64,000 nt of DNA, from contig OZ022246.1 in the NCBI GenBank assembly GCA_963978895.1, forward strand, positions 6,042,432-6,106,431, read 5' to 3'. Positions 1-12,181 of the stretch are shown here, one piece after another. The stretch is from Erpobdella octoculata. Its lineage: Eukaryota > Annelida > Clitellata > Hirudinida > Erpobdellidae. Each line of letters opens with the position of its first letter. Position 1 is the first letter of the stretch. Made by a program: the position numbers and the translations under genes. The notes under the pieces were generated by a model. It searched no databases. It was not told where the DNA came from and was given only the letters and a program-made list of their open reading frames with translations.

Positions 1-3000
1 GACAACCAAGTTCTGCTGAAGTGTGAAACGCTTAAGAAGTTGAGGCAGAAGTTGGAAGTTGTTCAACAGATCTACACCTCACCACAAGTCTTTTGTAAAT
101 CTATCATGGAAGTACATAGAAGGAGAGAATTCACTAAATGTTTTTTAATGGTGAGTTTGTTACTTATAATTTGACTGAGAGTTGTTGTTAAGGATTTAAA
201 CAATTATTTTTTGGTCGAATAATAAATTACATCGGTAATTTATAATATTTTTTGGTCAAATAATATTTTTTGGTCAAATAATATTTTTTGGTCAAATAAT
301 ATTTTTTGGTCAAATAATATTTTTTGGTCAAATAATATTTTTTGGTCAAATAATATTTTTTGGTCAAATAATAAATTACATAGGTAATTAAAAAATTATT
401 TTAGTCAAATAATAAATTACATCGGTAATTAACTTCATTGCAGCAAGCAGCTCGAACTTCGCTTACTTTTAACGAGTCACACAGTAAAGAAGTCAACAGA
501 AGGAAAGAGTTTGAACGAGAAACAAAAATTCGTTAGTTTTATATTTATATTTTGATTTTAAATATTAAACACGGTGTGGTCTGAAAATGGAAAAAAACAA
601 TTTCCTTCGGGCTGTCCAATTGTTAACATTTTTTCACACTATAATTGTTTGTGTTTAATTTATTTTTACTGTGTTCGATAAATTGAACTAAAAAAAAAGT
701 AGATGAATTTGTTCATCGATGGGTTCTTCATCGAGAAGAACCACCAGCACTTGGAGACGACTTGTGTATTGCAGCTATTGCTCGTAAATGTGGAGAAATT
801 TTATATTTATTTACAATTATGCCACCAGTGTAGTGATTTTGCATGTTTCAATATACTATAAAAGTTGTTTATGAATTTCAGAGGTCCATTTTCTCAGGAG
901 TTTGTTTCCTGGTTTAGAAGATCTTCCATCTCCATATGCAGTAAGTGTTTACAGGCTTTAAGATTACAATTCTTTCAAAAGCCAGCTTGAAACTGAAATA
1001 TAAAATGAAGAAACTCTATTAATTTAGTAATAAAAATATTCAGTTTTTGTATATTTTTGCTTCCTCAATAGACCAAATGTCCTGATGACTTTGATAGAAA
1101 TTTGCCAGAAGTCACTTCAGAAGATATTTCATTTCTTCAGAGAAAAGTTCCAGAATTAGCAAAAGATTTAAAGTAAAATTTTATCTTTTGTAAAATTTTA
1201 TGTTTTCTAAAATTATCTACAACAGCTGATAATTCTATACAGATTAGAAAACTTCCAAGAAGAGAACTATGTCGACTTATCGAAACAAACGCAGACCGAT
1301 TACTTTGAAATACCAGACGAAGGAAACGCATGTTTCCAGGATCGTCCTGTTTCTACCACTTCATCACACGACGTCCCATTCAGTCACGCTGGCATGGAAA
1401 GCACGTTTTTCGAGTTTGATCAGGTTCACGACGCGACCTCCAAAGTCGACGTTTCAACTCTGACCTCGCCTCCTGTTCACAGGCACGTGACTTCCTTGAG
1501 TAAAAAATTACCAGCAATTTCTCCGAATTCACGAGCAATAGTTGCAATGCACAGGCCGTCCCCGAGTGCCGATGGTTTTTCTCCGGTTGGTGGAAAAAGT
1601 AAAAGATCGCATCTACAGTCGTCGAGTACTTCTCCCGATTGTGAGGATGCTCATTCTTTTGCTACTGCTGATTTCTATTTTGATGAGTCTCTGCAGTCTT
1701 CTTCTGGAACGACAGATCCTGCTTCTTCAAAGAAGGTTTTGCATGCTTACATAAACAATCATTCAACATTGAATTATTTTATTTTTTTAAATATATTTTT
1801 AAAGTGTTAATAATTATGGGACAGGATAATTTTGCTAATTTTTTCAGCGGAATGCATGTTTATTTAATTAGTGCTTTGAATCAGTTTGAATGCATTATTT
1901 TCAGATATCAGAACTACAGCTGTTGCTTCAAGAAAGGGTTGTACAGCTTGAAGCTAAAGATAAGGAGTTGAATGAGAGCAAAGAAATGGTTCAGAATTTC
2001 TCTGAAAAAATCTCATCTTTGAATAAAAATTACTGTGAACTTGTACAGTTTTGCACTGAGTGCATTTTTGAGACAAAAACCTTTTTGACGGATGTGAAAG
2101 CAGAGCATTCATGCTTCATTGAAGTGATCATGTCTCATTTACAGATGAATAAATCCAGTTTTGGAAAGCTAGCAGAAGATATATTGCTTCTGCTGACAAG
2201 CAATGAGGAAACTTTAAACCAAAATAAAATTGAATTAGACGAAACCAAAGGAAAACTGTCAATTGCATCTGATCAGGTGGAGTATTTGACCAAGATTGTT
2301 GAGGAACTGGAAACAAGTCTTGCTGATAAAGTTACAACCTATGAAGAAATTATTGAGACTGCGAATTCTGTCAAAGTTGAACTACAAGAGAAAATAAACC
2401 AGATGTTACTTGAAACTGAAATCGAGGTTGACAAGATGAGATCTGATTTCATGACCGAACTGCTAAATAAAGATGATGAAATATCTTCACTTCGTGATCA
2501 ATTGAAAACCGCTTTGGGAGAAGTGAAAGCAGCTGTTTATGACAAGGAACTCAGCATGGAGACTTTGAACCAGCAGTTTGAGACAGAAAAAATCAATTTG
2601 AAAGAATCACTGAACAACGAATTCATTGAGAAACAGACGGAGAGAGATGTTATTTTAAGGTCGGAGGTACAAGAAGAATGCGAGAGGATTCGTGTCGATC
2701 ACCTCTCTGCCGTTGAGCTGGAAAACAAGAAGAAATTAGATTGCATCGGTTCGGAAATAGACAAATTAGCTTCCAATTTGAGTTTTTTGAAAGAGGAAAT
2801 GGTGCTGAGCGAATACAAGGACTCCGTCAAATCTGACTCTGTCGAATTCTTGCCGTCGGATGCCATATTTCACATCGAAGATGATATCTTCAAAAAATTT
2901 AGACTAATTTCAGACTTAACAAAATGTCTTCGAAACAGTTTGTGCACTTTTAGGCAAGATTATCACGCTTTAAACCTTAAATTAGAAGAATCCGAAAAGA

Positions 3001-6000
3001 GGAAAACCGAACTGGAAAAAGATTTCTCAGAGCTGCAACTCAAACTAATAGAAAGTTTGGATGATATAAAGTCTCAAACAAACCAGTCAATAGAAGAAAG
3101 TAGTACTTCATTTTCTAGAACAGAAGATAATAAGATGGAGAGGAGCCTACAAACGTCAAGTGAATATTTGTTAATAGATGATCATCAGAAAGTTTTGGAT
3201 GACAAAATTTCAGTTATTTCATCCGAACATCGAGAAGAAATTACCAAAGTAAAAAAAAAGTTTTTTTATATTCTCCTTGTTTCATCAGGTCTTAGTTGCT
3301 AAAATGAAGTTTAACTTGATTACTTCTTCTTTTTTATAACTTAAGTTCTCTACGATATTTAACTAATGTTATCTAATTATTCAATTCAGCTCCAGACTGA
3401 GCACAATGAGCACTGCACAAGACTGGTTGAAGAGATGTCACGGAAGTACGAAGAGGAAAAGAGGGAATTGAGAGACGTGATAAGATCTGCTGCGGAAGCC
3501 GAGAGGCAAATCCTTTTTAACAAAGCACTCAATCAAGCACTTCATGAAAGAGATGAGCAAATTGATGTTCTTGAAGCAACTGTTGCAAGTCTTAGAGGCA
3601 AATCATTTTAAATATTTTCTGGTTTTTTTTAATCCCTTATATTAACTTTAATCCCAGTCTTGCTCCTCATGACAATGCATTCTATTAAAATGCAAATTTA
3701 AAAAAAACAATTTTTTTTGTAATTAAAAATAATAATTTTATATTTTTAAAAATAAATCAAATACAATTAAATAAATGTTTACATATATAAATTTTTTTTA
3801 AATGTTATTTTAAAAGAATTTTTTTTGTAATAAATGAAAAGCCAGCAAATCCAGAAATATCCTAAGGGATTTGTGGAAAAACTGTTTTTTACAGCTTACT
3901 TGTTTTTATTTTCAATTTTATTTTTATTATTTTTTTCAGCTGAACTTTTGTTGAAAAATGAAAATAAAGTACCTGTTGAGAAAAAGAAGTTTGTTTTATT
4001 TTTCAAATGCTTGAAAATATTTATTTTCTATTGAACTGCCACACCAGTTATCCAGTTATACGTTTATATCTGAACTTCTAAAACTAGATATTTTCTAATC
4101 TAAGTATTTTAATTAGATTAATATCTTAATAAAATATTCAGGATTGTACAATCAACATCTGGAGGAGAACTGAGCAGTGCAGCAGAAAAACTTCCAACTT
4201 CTGAATTGATGCAGGCAACAACGCTCGAGCAATCATTTGTTGTACAATCAAATCCACTTGCTTCAGATCCAGACATTTTGGAGAAGATGAACATCTTGGA
4301 AATGGTCTGTTGATTTTTTTAACTCGCATTATAGATGTCCTTAAATGTATACTTGCATCTGTATGTGTAAACTGAAACCATTTATTTGTCATGCAACTTA
4401 AAGAAACTGGAGAATTCTCTGGGATATTCCCTGACAAATATATCCAGCATATGTGTGACAGCTTTTCAGCTTCACAACAGCAAATATTAATGATTTATAC
4501 CTCAATGATCTTATAGAACTTCAGCAGATCTCTATTCAACAAATAGTTTTTACTACAACAGCACTCCAAATGTTTTGGTGCTCCAAAATAGAAGGATATT
4601 CCTGCATTACTAAAGCTGCCCACTGCCCATAAATCTTCACATTTGTCACATCAAATCTCTTTGAGCAAAGTTTTTCAAAATAGGTAGAATGAGAATTGAG
4701 AATAGGACAAAGATGAAGCTGCTAATTTCTCAGATTGCATTTCTCAAACAACAAAATACATCAAAAAGCAATTTTTAGTTTTATTTCATTTTTTAAATTA
4801 TATTTAATTTTGAAACACATTTTTATTTCTTTTTGTTCAAAATGGGATTGTTCGAATTTAAAGGGTTTCGTGAGTGGTCATAGAGCTTTATTGGGGTTTG
4901 GCTATCTTACGAACCACTGATGCTTGTAGAAATTGTTCAGTTTTATCAAACGAAATAGTTCCATTGAGATGCTTACATATTACAAGTTTTGCATTGTCTT
5001 CATGAGTATGTTTGTTTTGTGAATACAAAACACTTGATAAAAAATTCGCAAAATTATTATTGCAATGAACAGACACAACATCTGCAGATATTTGAATAAT
5101 TCATTCATTCAAATAATTTTTACATTTTTCATCATGCCCACTAGGACTAGATTCCTGCACTGGCTGATTTTTTGCAGCCCTGTCCATGTCAAAGGCCAAA
5201 ATTCCAGGCCCAACCTAATTTGAGCATGGCCTTCTTTTGTAGGCCTAAAATCCTTTTATTTGCCACAAAAACATCGACCCCGCCCTTGTCGGTAGCCTAA
5301 TGACCACTTCCTAATTCGCAGAAGCTCAAATTTCTTCTCAATACTGGCTTGCTTGTTGGGGCTCCCATAGTGACTACACATTCTGAGGCATTATAGATCT
5401 GCTTTTGCAAAACATTTTTTCATTACAGGCCATCAAAAACAAAGATCAAGAAAATAAGAAGCTGAAAGACAAATTGGTAAGAAATATTCTCAATCAACAA
5501 AAAACTAAATACACAATTTTTTTTTATATTCTTGCGAATTATATTTGCTTTAGATGCAACTTTCAATGACAAAAAGCTCCCAGACTTTGTACCAAGATTT
5601 TGTTAACATCAGAACGTGAGTTTATTGTTCAATAATATTGTTATTGTTTTTATTTTAATTAGTTTCATTAATATTATTGGTAAAAAGAAATATTCTTTGC
5701 TTAAATATTATAATTTCATTCCAGATGCTCTGAAGGTAGCATAACCTTGTTTGTATGGGATCAGCATTGCAGTCATTATGTGGCCTACCTCGTTAACAAC
5801 AGCTGCAAGTATTTTCTTCACTCAGAATCCCTTGAAGCTTTGGGCATAAAATTGGGTAAGGATATTTTTAATTGATTCATTTTGCTTTTTTTTATATTTT
5901 GGTTGCATGGCATCTACTTCCTTTAAAATTCATTTATTTTGTCATACTAGATTCATCTACTTGTTCAACACCATGGATAGTTGCTGAGGTTATAAATAAA

Positions 6001-6218
6001 GAATGCTGCCAGGCAAAAAAGGTTAACTATACGAATTAATAACTTCTTTGAAAATTATTGATTTTTTAATGATTTTTCAAATACTTTCACATTTCTTCCA
6101 GCCGAGTAACAGATTCAAAGTTCCGGTAGGCACGAAATTCTATCGGGTCAGAGTCAAACCGTGGAATCCCGAGGTCGACCAGCCACCACGGAATAAAAAA
6201 ACACGCAGTGATGTGTAA
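1..6218 (+). CDS. RB1CC1: RB1CC1/FIP200, C-terminal part (14 exons)
   Basis: Autophagy scaffold of the ULK1/Atg1 initiation complex; in animals its Claw domain binds FIR motifs of cargo receptors such as p62. Exons read by frame and GT-AG phase: <1-150, 444-531, 882-940, 1072-1172, 1243-1735, 1905-3248, 3390-3588, 3940-3988, 4142-4304, 5429-5476, 5554-5615, 5725-5855, 5951-6021, 6102-6218 (TAA). Phases agree at every junction, giving 1024 residues; the N-terminal part lies left of the window. The 1344-bp exon and the next are heptad-rich coiled coil. The last four exons match the Claw: a beta-rich block with YFLHSESL, then PWIVAEVINKECCQAKK and NRFKVPVGTKFYRVRV. The KKxxNRF spacing keeps the Lys and Arg that bind the FIR phosphoserine in human FIP200. 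A short YFEI in an acidic setting in exon 5 could be a LIR, which is speculative. The weakest boundaries are 3588/3940 and 3988, which rest on phase more than on strong splice sites. Confidence 0.93.
239..375. repeat. 18-bp minisatellite in an RB1CC1 intron
   Basis: About seven head-to-tail units of ATTTTTTGGTCAAATAAT lie in the intron between the first two visible exons. Degenerate single units continue on both sides (214-238 and 400-420). There is no coding content. Confidence 0.85.
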
Positions 6219-6290
6219 AAGATTTTTGTAAAGCATTTCTTTATATTGTTAAATATTTCTTGACACTGTAGCTGTACATCGATCCACCTC

Positions 6291-6296
6291 AATAAA
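6291..6296 (+). terminator. Polyadenylation signal of RB1CC1
   Basis: AATAAA lies 73 bp after the RB1CC1 stop codon, following an AT-rich 3' UTR. It is the first canonical hexamer downstream, so the 3' UTR is probably about 90-100 bp. Confidence 0.6.
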
Positions 6297-6299
6297 TGA

Positions 6300-7300
6300 A
6301 CTTACTCATCAACATCTTGTAGTTATTTCATGTGTTCCATCCTGAGCAGTTTAATCATCATCACTTTAATGAGCTTTTCGACTTGAGTTAATGCCAATTG
6401 TGTTATTTGTTGGAATTTCTTGCAAATATAAATATTTTATCTCAAGCTCACATTTTGTCTTTATGTGAAAGTAGAGTTTGATCGACGCAAGCGTCTGTTT
6501 TTTTTCCCCAAAAATCTAGGCTACATAATTAGAAAATAATCAAATACAACGCGGTCTCTTTGAATCTACCCAATAATCAACAGCTGAGCTTCCACACACA
6601 CAGAGGTGGGCAAAATACTGAGAGCAAAATATTTAAAATACTGATATGCTTTAGAAAAGTATTTAAAATACTAAATTGCAGTTGCTGAGTACTTCTTCAA
6701 GGGTCTCAAAATGGGTATTTTTAAAATACTTTTATTCATAATAGAATTCAGTCGACAATCAAATTTTTTAAACAAAGCTTTATTTCCATGTAAAATATAA
6801 ATAAAAATTTAAAATGAACAAAATGCTTTTTTAAACAAATTACAATACAAGTTAATTGTTTACCTATATTTAAAGCGGCTGTTGTTGAAAATGTTCATCA
6901 GTCAAACATTCTTCTTTTTATCAAGTCTGCATGAAACAAGTCCAAGCAAAAAACAAAGTTTTTAAGAAACACTTTTATGTTTTTAAATTATACACATCGA
7001 TTTATAAATGCTATAATGATTTTACTATTGTTTATAGTAATACTTTAGTCAACATTTTAATTAGTTTTTGTCATAGTCATGATTACGTAAAAATATTTTT
7101 AATTGACGCAACCGCCATCTAGTGAATAGTTTTTATGCGTCAAAAATAACTTGAAATTATTTGAAATAATGATTAAATCGCTTCCGAAACTAATGAATAT
7201 TGTTTTGGCGGATGGCCAAAGTCTATGCTGAAAATTTCAAAGTTCTAACTTGTCTAAAAGTTGGTAAAAAATCAATTCAAAAAATTTGACCACAGACAGA
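6300..7300. other. Intergenic stretch, no gene seen
   Basis: AT-rich sequence between the RB1CC1 3' end and the hAT element. At 6607 a CAGAGGTGGGCAA end followed by repeated TATTTAAAATAC resembles the left end of a hAT-type MITE. I found no matching right end. Confidence 0.4.
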
Positions 7301-7657
7301 CAGTGGCGTCGCCACATGGGAGCACTTGGAGCACGTGCTCCCCCTGAAAAATTAAATTGTCGTAATTTCGAAGCTGATTAATTGCTTCTGCGGTCCTGCG
7401 GAGTCCGCAGTGCGGACAAAGCGGTAAATATATAAAGGATAGCGTCTTTTTATAGTACTTACGTAGTTACGTTGTTATCAAGTAAATACTACAGAAAACA
7501 TTGCGACAGCAAATTTCCCAAATATCTTGAATTTATTTATACCGTTCCGTAATGCCGTGCGTAATGCTGACTCACACTGGCCAGCCCATAGACTTAGGAT
7601 ATATATACCTAGACTGGCAAGTCCCTATATAACTCTATAGTTGGGACCGTGTCCAGC

Positions 7658-7812
7658 AGCCGCCTTGCATTTGCAAGCCAGTCCCAAGCCTGGCGAAAGG
7701 AGGAGGGAAAAGTTAAAAAGAACAAATTATGATCCACGACAGGAAGTACTTAGGTGCTTCCTACATACAGCCATTTCAGTCTTAAAACACCTGGTGTAAA
7801 GGACTATAAACT

Positions 7813-7848
<36 letters not shown>
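7658..7848 (+). mobile_element. SINE-like retroposon, family S1, copy 1
   Basis: A roughly 190-bp unit ending in a 30-bp poly(A), flanked by a 12-bp direct repeat ACCGTGTCCAGC (7646-7657 and 7849-7860). This is the signature of poly(A)-primed retroposition. The conserved core contains a near-palindrome around AGGAAGTACTTAGGTGCTTC. The same unit occurs at 10806-10970 (-), 22586-22765 and 42848-43012. I see no clear pol III A/B boxes, so the source RNA is unknown. Confidence 0.85.
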
Positions 7849-7851
<3 letters not shown>

Positions 7852-7956
7852 GTGTCCAGCGCGGCAAAGTCACCCCTCTCACGTGATCACTGTAAATAAG
7901 CAAATATAAACAAACTTGCCGGCAAGTTATCGACGTTATAACTATTACCCTTGCAG

Positions 7957-8157
7957 TAGGCGCTGGTGGTCATGTGGTAAAGCGTTCGCCTGTTGGCCTA
8001 AAGGTCGGCGGTTCGAATCTCACCGCGTCATCAGCGTCCGCAGGGGGTGTGGGGAGGCGCGCACCATAAACAACTGACTCTAAATGTTGTAGTGGTTCTC
8101 ACACAGGCTTCAGCCTTCTGAACCACTCTAAACCATGTTACTTTACTTTACTTTACT
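7957..8157 (+). mobile_element. tRNA-derived SINE, family S2, copy 1
   Basis: The head resembles a tRNA gene: an A-box-like block GGTCATGTGGTAAAGCG and a B box GGTTCGAATCTC, about 35 bp apart. An unrelated body follows, ending in repeated TTTAC. A second copy is at 37926-38102. The tRNA-like part does not fold as a full tRNA with an acceptor stem, so this is a SINE and not a tRNA gene. AGTAGGCGC at both edges may be its target duplication, though it overlaps the SINE start. Confidence 0.8.
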
Positions 8158-8262
8158 TAGTAGGCGCCGGGCAATAAGCGATAAAATTGCTGTTGTCTAG
8201 GCGGTTTTGCCAAAACAATTGACATTTCGATGAATTAATAAAGACTTATTAAAAAACTTATT

Positions 8263-9850
8263 AGGCATTCGGATACAAGTCTGGACGGCTACCTAAATGG
8301 TTGTCCCAGTAACGCACACTATCTCTCGCCCGAAAGTCAAAATAGCCTCATTGAAGCGATTGGAGACGAGGTTCTCAGCATTGTAATTCATGAAGCTCAA
8401 CAGGCAGAATTTTTCTCTGTGACTATGGACGAAACAACAGATTTGTCTCACAAAGAACAAGTTGCAATTGTTATTCGATACTGCAATGCAGACTTCACCG
8501 CAGTAGAAAGACTATTAGCTGTTACTGACTCAGACCTGACCACAGGACAAGCTTTGGCAGATATAATGCTACAAACTTTACAGAAGTATAAGTTTGATTT
8601 GTCAAAACTAGTTGGACAAAGCTACGATGGCGCTGCATCAATGAGTGGCAGACAGCGGTGTGCAAACTATAATTAGAAAAACTGCGCCAAACGCTCACTA
8701 CAATCATTGCCGCTCACACAGCAGCAATTTGGTTGTTGTCAAAAGTTGCCAGAGAACCCAGTTTAGTAGAAATTTTTTTGGAATTTTAGAACAATTGTTC
8801 GTTATGATTGAGGGGTCAACTAAACGACATGGATGGTTCATGAGTATTCAAGAAGAAGCTGGACTGCAAAAGAAAGCAATGAAAGCACTTTCAGACACGC
8901 GCTGGAATTGCCAAGGAAGAAGTGTAGAAGTTGTACGGACAAGGCTTGCTGCAGTCAATGAAACTTTGAGCAAGATTGCCGATGAATCATCTGACCGTAA
9001 AGTCATCGGCGAAGCTGCCGGCCTACTCAGTTGCACATCTCAGTTTGAATTTGTACTCGCCGTTGAATTCTTTGCGCGTTTGTTGTCGCCACTAGATGTG
9101 TTAACGAAAGCGTTACAAGGTCCAGATTCAACGTTGCATTCAGTTGTTATCCTAACTGAAGCTGCCATGAAATCGTTGCAAGAACTCAGAGCTGATCTGG
9201 ATGCAGTTATCGCAAGTGCGAGAGAACTAGCTGTGGCGAACGACATCTCAACCGAATCAAAAGACCACAGAAGACGCAAAGTATCCCGTCGTATCGATAG
9301 CGGTGAACATGAAGTCAGTTTATCCGCACTGGATGAATTGAAGCGACAGGTGTTGGAAATTGTTGACATAAGTTTAAATGAACTGAAATCTCGCTTCATG
9401 GATGATGCAAGTGAGTTGTATCTGTTAGTTGGTGCTCTTATGCAGTCAGATGCTGACAAAGATCAATTGCATGCTCATGTGACGAATTTGTATCCAGACC
9501 TAATTGATCCGGATGTAGTTGTAGCACAGTATGACTTAGTCCGTAAAACATCAGCATGGCTAACTGCCACCTCTTTGCAGGATCGTGCTAAAGCTTGTCC
9601 GCCATGCATGGAAGAACTTCGACGTTTGTATTCCATTTTGATCGCAGTTCCTGTAACAAGTGCTGGATGCGAACGTGTTTTTAGTAAGCTGGCTTTAATC
9701 AAAAATAAACTGCGTTCAACCATGGCGCAAGATCGTCTTCAGTATTTAGTATTGTGCAGTGTAGAACGGGATGTTCTGAAACAGGCATCACTGGACAATA
9801 TCGTTGACAGATTCGCGCACGCTGAAAATCGACGTATTCGTTTGATTTAA
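8263..9850 (+). pseudogene. hAT transposase (ZMYM1-like), one frameshift
   Basis: Cut-and-paste transposase of the surrounding hAT element. The first frame (about 8263-8676) carries a region around SVTMDETTDLSHKEQVAIVI with the first catalytic Asp, and LVGQSYDGAASMSG with the second. One base is missing near 8655, and the protein continues in the next frame (8645-9850). That part ends in the hAT dimerisation domain VTSAGCERVFSKLALIKNKL, whose Glu is the third catalytic residue, and in LRSTMAQDRLQYLVL. About 530 residues are readable. No upstream ATG-bearing exon is obvious; the SINE insertions at 7.66-8.16 kb may have removed or displaced the start. Similar hAT-derived proteins in animals are annotated ZMYM1-like or THAP12-like. 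Confidence 0.88.
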
Positions 9851-10289
9851 TTTTCAATGTTTTGTTTTCATTGACATTGTTCAAGTTAGTACAACAGTGT
9901 GTCAGTGTCAGTGAACAGTTCAAAAATCAACAGACTAGTAGCAGGCTAGTAACGTTATATCAATATCACCAATCATCATAGTAATATCAACAATCAATAA
10001 TCAATCAATATGTGCTGTGTAATTATTTGATTATTAAATAGAAATTCAAATTTGTCTGAAATAAATTCAATATTCATTAATTCAAAACACTGTGAACACT
10101 TCAAAACATATATTCTACTGTATCACTGTGTAAATCAATTAATCACAGAAATTCTAAATAATTTTGTAACCGATTACACGGGTATTGTCTAAAATTTTCC
10201 CGAAATCTGGTACATTGATTGCTTATTTTTAATTTGCTACATTGCTGCTCCCCCTGGATTAAAAAGCTGGCGACGCCACTGCAGACAGA

Positions 10290-10805
10290 GAAGTCAATTT
10301 AAATAAAAGTGTGTGAAGAAGCTGCTAAACCAGTGTAGAATCTGGTAAATGGTATCCCAGCGTGTGTATTTGAAACAAAATTAGCAGTGATTAGTGATTG
10401 CCAGTTTTTGTTAAGAACTTGCTAAGATTAAAATTTTTATTCTTTCATGACTGTCGGCTGGGACCAGGGGCTTTATTTACGGGAGAAATTGCCCACCCCC
10501 AAATTTTCAAAAAAAAATATTTTTTGGAAAAAAAACAGCTACAACATTTTTGAAGTTTTTGAAAAAGTAACTGTGATTACCCCCTTCCGGACATCAGCGT
10601 TTTAAGAAAAAAGTATAAAAGTTTTTGGAATTGTTTTTTTTTCATAGAAAAGTAGTTATCAAAGCTGGATACAGCAAATAGGTAGTATGTAATGTATAAT
10701 TTCAGTTTATTGATTTTTATTTAAAAACGTTAAAATATATACCAAACATAACTACTTAATTACTATTAATTTTTTTCTTGTTTTTTCTGTCATTTTCTTG
10801 CTATG
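10290..10805. other. Non-coding stretch, no gene seen
   Basis: AT-rich sequence after the hAT element, with no recognisable domain or repeat boundary. Confidence 0.4.
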
Positions 10806-10970
10806 ATGATAGTTTATAGTCCTTTACACCAAGTGTTTTAAGACTGAATTGGCTGAGTAGGAAGCACATAAGTACTTCCTGTCGTGAATCAAAGTTTGAT
10901 TCCTTTAACTGTCCCTCCTCCTTTCTCCAGGCTTGGGACTGGCTTGCAATTGGCGAGGCGGAGTTCATTT
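10806..10970 (-). mobile_element. SINE-like retroposon S1, copy 2
   Basis: Reverse-complement copy of the 7658 unit, including the core palindrome and the conserved head that reads GCCAGTCCCAAGCCTGGAGA on the minus strand. The poly(A) is not preserved as a long run. Confidence 0.8.
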
Positions 10971-11592
10971 TCTTACTTTTGTATGTATGTATTGATAACT
11001 GAATAAACAAACTCAAACTCATTTGCACAGTTTATTTTGCGATTTCATCAGTGGAACCTAAAATAAATTGGGGCCACATAGGTCATTAGCATTTTTTGGC
11101 ATATAACAAACAAACAGTTACATTTTTATTGATATAGCTTTGTATTTACAGTTCGAAAAACCATGATAAGTTGATACAAAATGATTTTTTGAGCGGACAA
11201 AATAAAGGCGCACGACGTTGGTCTCCCATAAAACCGTCACTGGCTACAACCAGGAGCGCAACTAGGGAGGCAGGGGAGGAGCAAGGGTCCTGCAATTTTT
11301 CCAAATTCGATGAGTTTTTTTGGGTAGGGGGTGAGGGTGCTACATTTATTCATAAACTTATTTTTTGTTAACAAATGCGACAACAAAAATAATATTTGCT
11401 TGGTTTTTATTTTTGAAACATTAGTAAAATTGTTTGTTTTGCTCTAGAAAAATAAAGAAAAAGATTGTTGAACAATTTTTCATAGCTTTTTGGGTTTATA
11501 TTTTATTATGTTTTGTTTACAATCATTTCCTTTTCAGTTCTCGAACCTCGCTGTATTGCAGTTTAGAGAATAGCACATAGACTAGTAATAAG
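10971..11592. other. Non-coding stretch, no gene seen
   Basis: No supported gene. CCAGGAGCGCAACTAGGG near 11250 resembles a hAT-type terminal sequence, but I found no partner end and no target duplication. Confidence 0.35.
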
Positions 11593-11901
11593 CAGAGATG
11601 TTATTGTTACGAGTACTTGTGGTGCGAGTACAAGTACGAGTACGAGTACCATGGTATCGAATACGAGTACGAGTACTTGAAAAACGAACTCGAGTTGTAC
11701 TCGAGTACGAGTCCAATTATTAAGCAATATATCTCTGATACTCAGTACTGAGTAGAAAGCGAGTACGAGTACGAGTACTTAAAAAACGTACTCGAGTTGT
11801 ACTCGAGTACGAGTACCAAGGCTTTGAGTACGAGTCCGAGTACGAGTACTTAAAAAACGTTCTCGAGTACAACTCGAGTACGTTTTTTAAGTACATCTCT
11901 G
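11593..11901. mobile_element. Non-autonomous hAT MITE with GTACGA repeats
   Basis: 309 bp. It starts CAGAGATGT and ends ACATCTCTG, flanked by a perfect 8-bp duplication GTAATAAG (11585-11592 and 11902-11909). The inside is built from the hexamer GAGTAC/GTACGA in both orientations, with blocks such as ACTCGAGTTGTACTCGAGT, so either strand can fold back on itself. There is no coding capacity. A hAT transposase relic lies just downstream. Confidence 0.93.
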
Positions 11902-12020
11902 GTAATAAGTAAAGAATAAGAGGCGTAGTGCATAGTAAAAGCATGTTTTGAAAAAATCAAGCTTAAAGATAACAGTCAGGACAGTAAAATTTCAGTGCAA
12001 GATGCCAAATTTGTCCTAGT

Positions 12021-12181
12021 AAGCGCGTCTGCGACAACGTTGAACGTCTTTTCAGCGCTGCTGGAAAAGTCTTGACAGATCAAAGATGCAAGATGGCCGA
12101 TGAAACAATTAATAAACTGATTTTTCTTTGGTCAAGCTTGAAGTCTCAAATTTATTTCAGCTCGCAAGTTATCATGTTATA
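12021..12181 (+). pseudogene. hAT transposase C-terminal relic
   Basis: A readable segment of about 53 codons matches the hAT dimerisation domain: NVERLFSAAGKVLTDQRCKM followed by NKLIFLWSSL. It is cut off upstream. A CCATCTCTG at 12487-12495 could be the right end of its parent element and is similar to the ends of the MITEs at 11593 and 20170. I found no left end. Confidence 0.75.

Larger units (their letters stand above)
7301..10281 (+). mobile_element. Complete hAT DNA transposon with TIRs and 8-bp TSD
   Basis: The left end CAGTGGCGTCGCCAC is mirrored by the right end TGGCGACGCCACTG. Both sides are flanked by the same 8 bp, CAGACAGA (7293-7300 and 10282-10289), as expected for hAT. The 2.98-kb element holds a hAT transposase (8263-9850) broken by one frameshift, and two SINEs (7658-7848 and 7957-8157) that landed in its left half. 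Sharp ends and a perfect TSD suggest a fairly recent insertion. Confidence 0.95.

Noticed and set aside
239..375. CRISPR-like array
   Set aside because: Units are directly adjacent with no spacers, in a eukaryotic intron.
700..830. Short open stretch within an RB1CC1 intron
   Set aside because: No splice sites in phase with the flanking exons and no known domain; the flanking exons join in phase without it.
7961..8030. Possible tRNA gene
   Set aside because: It has a B box and tRNA-like spacing, but the acceptor stem does not close and the same head is joined to the same SINE body at 37926.
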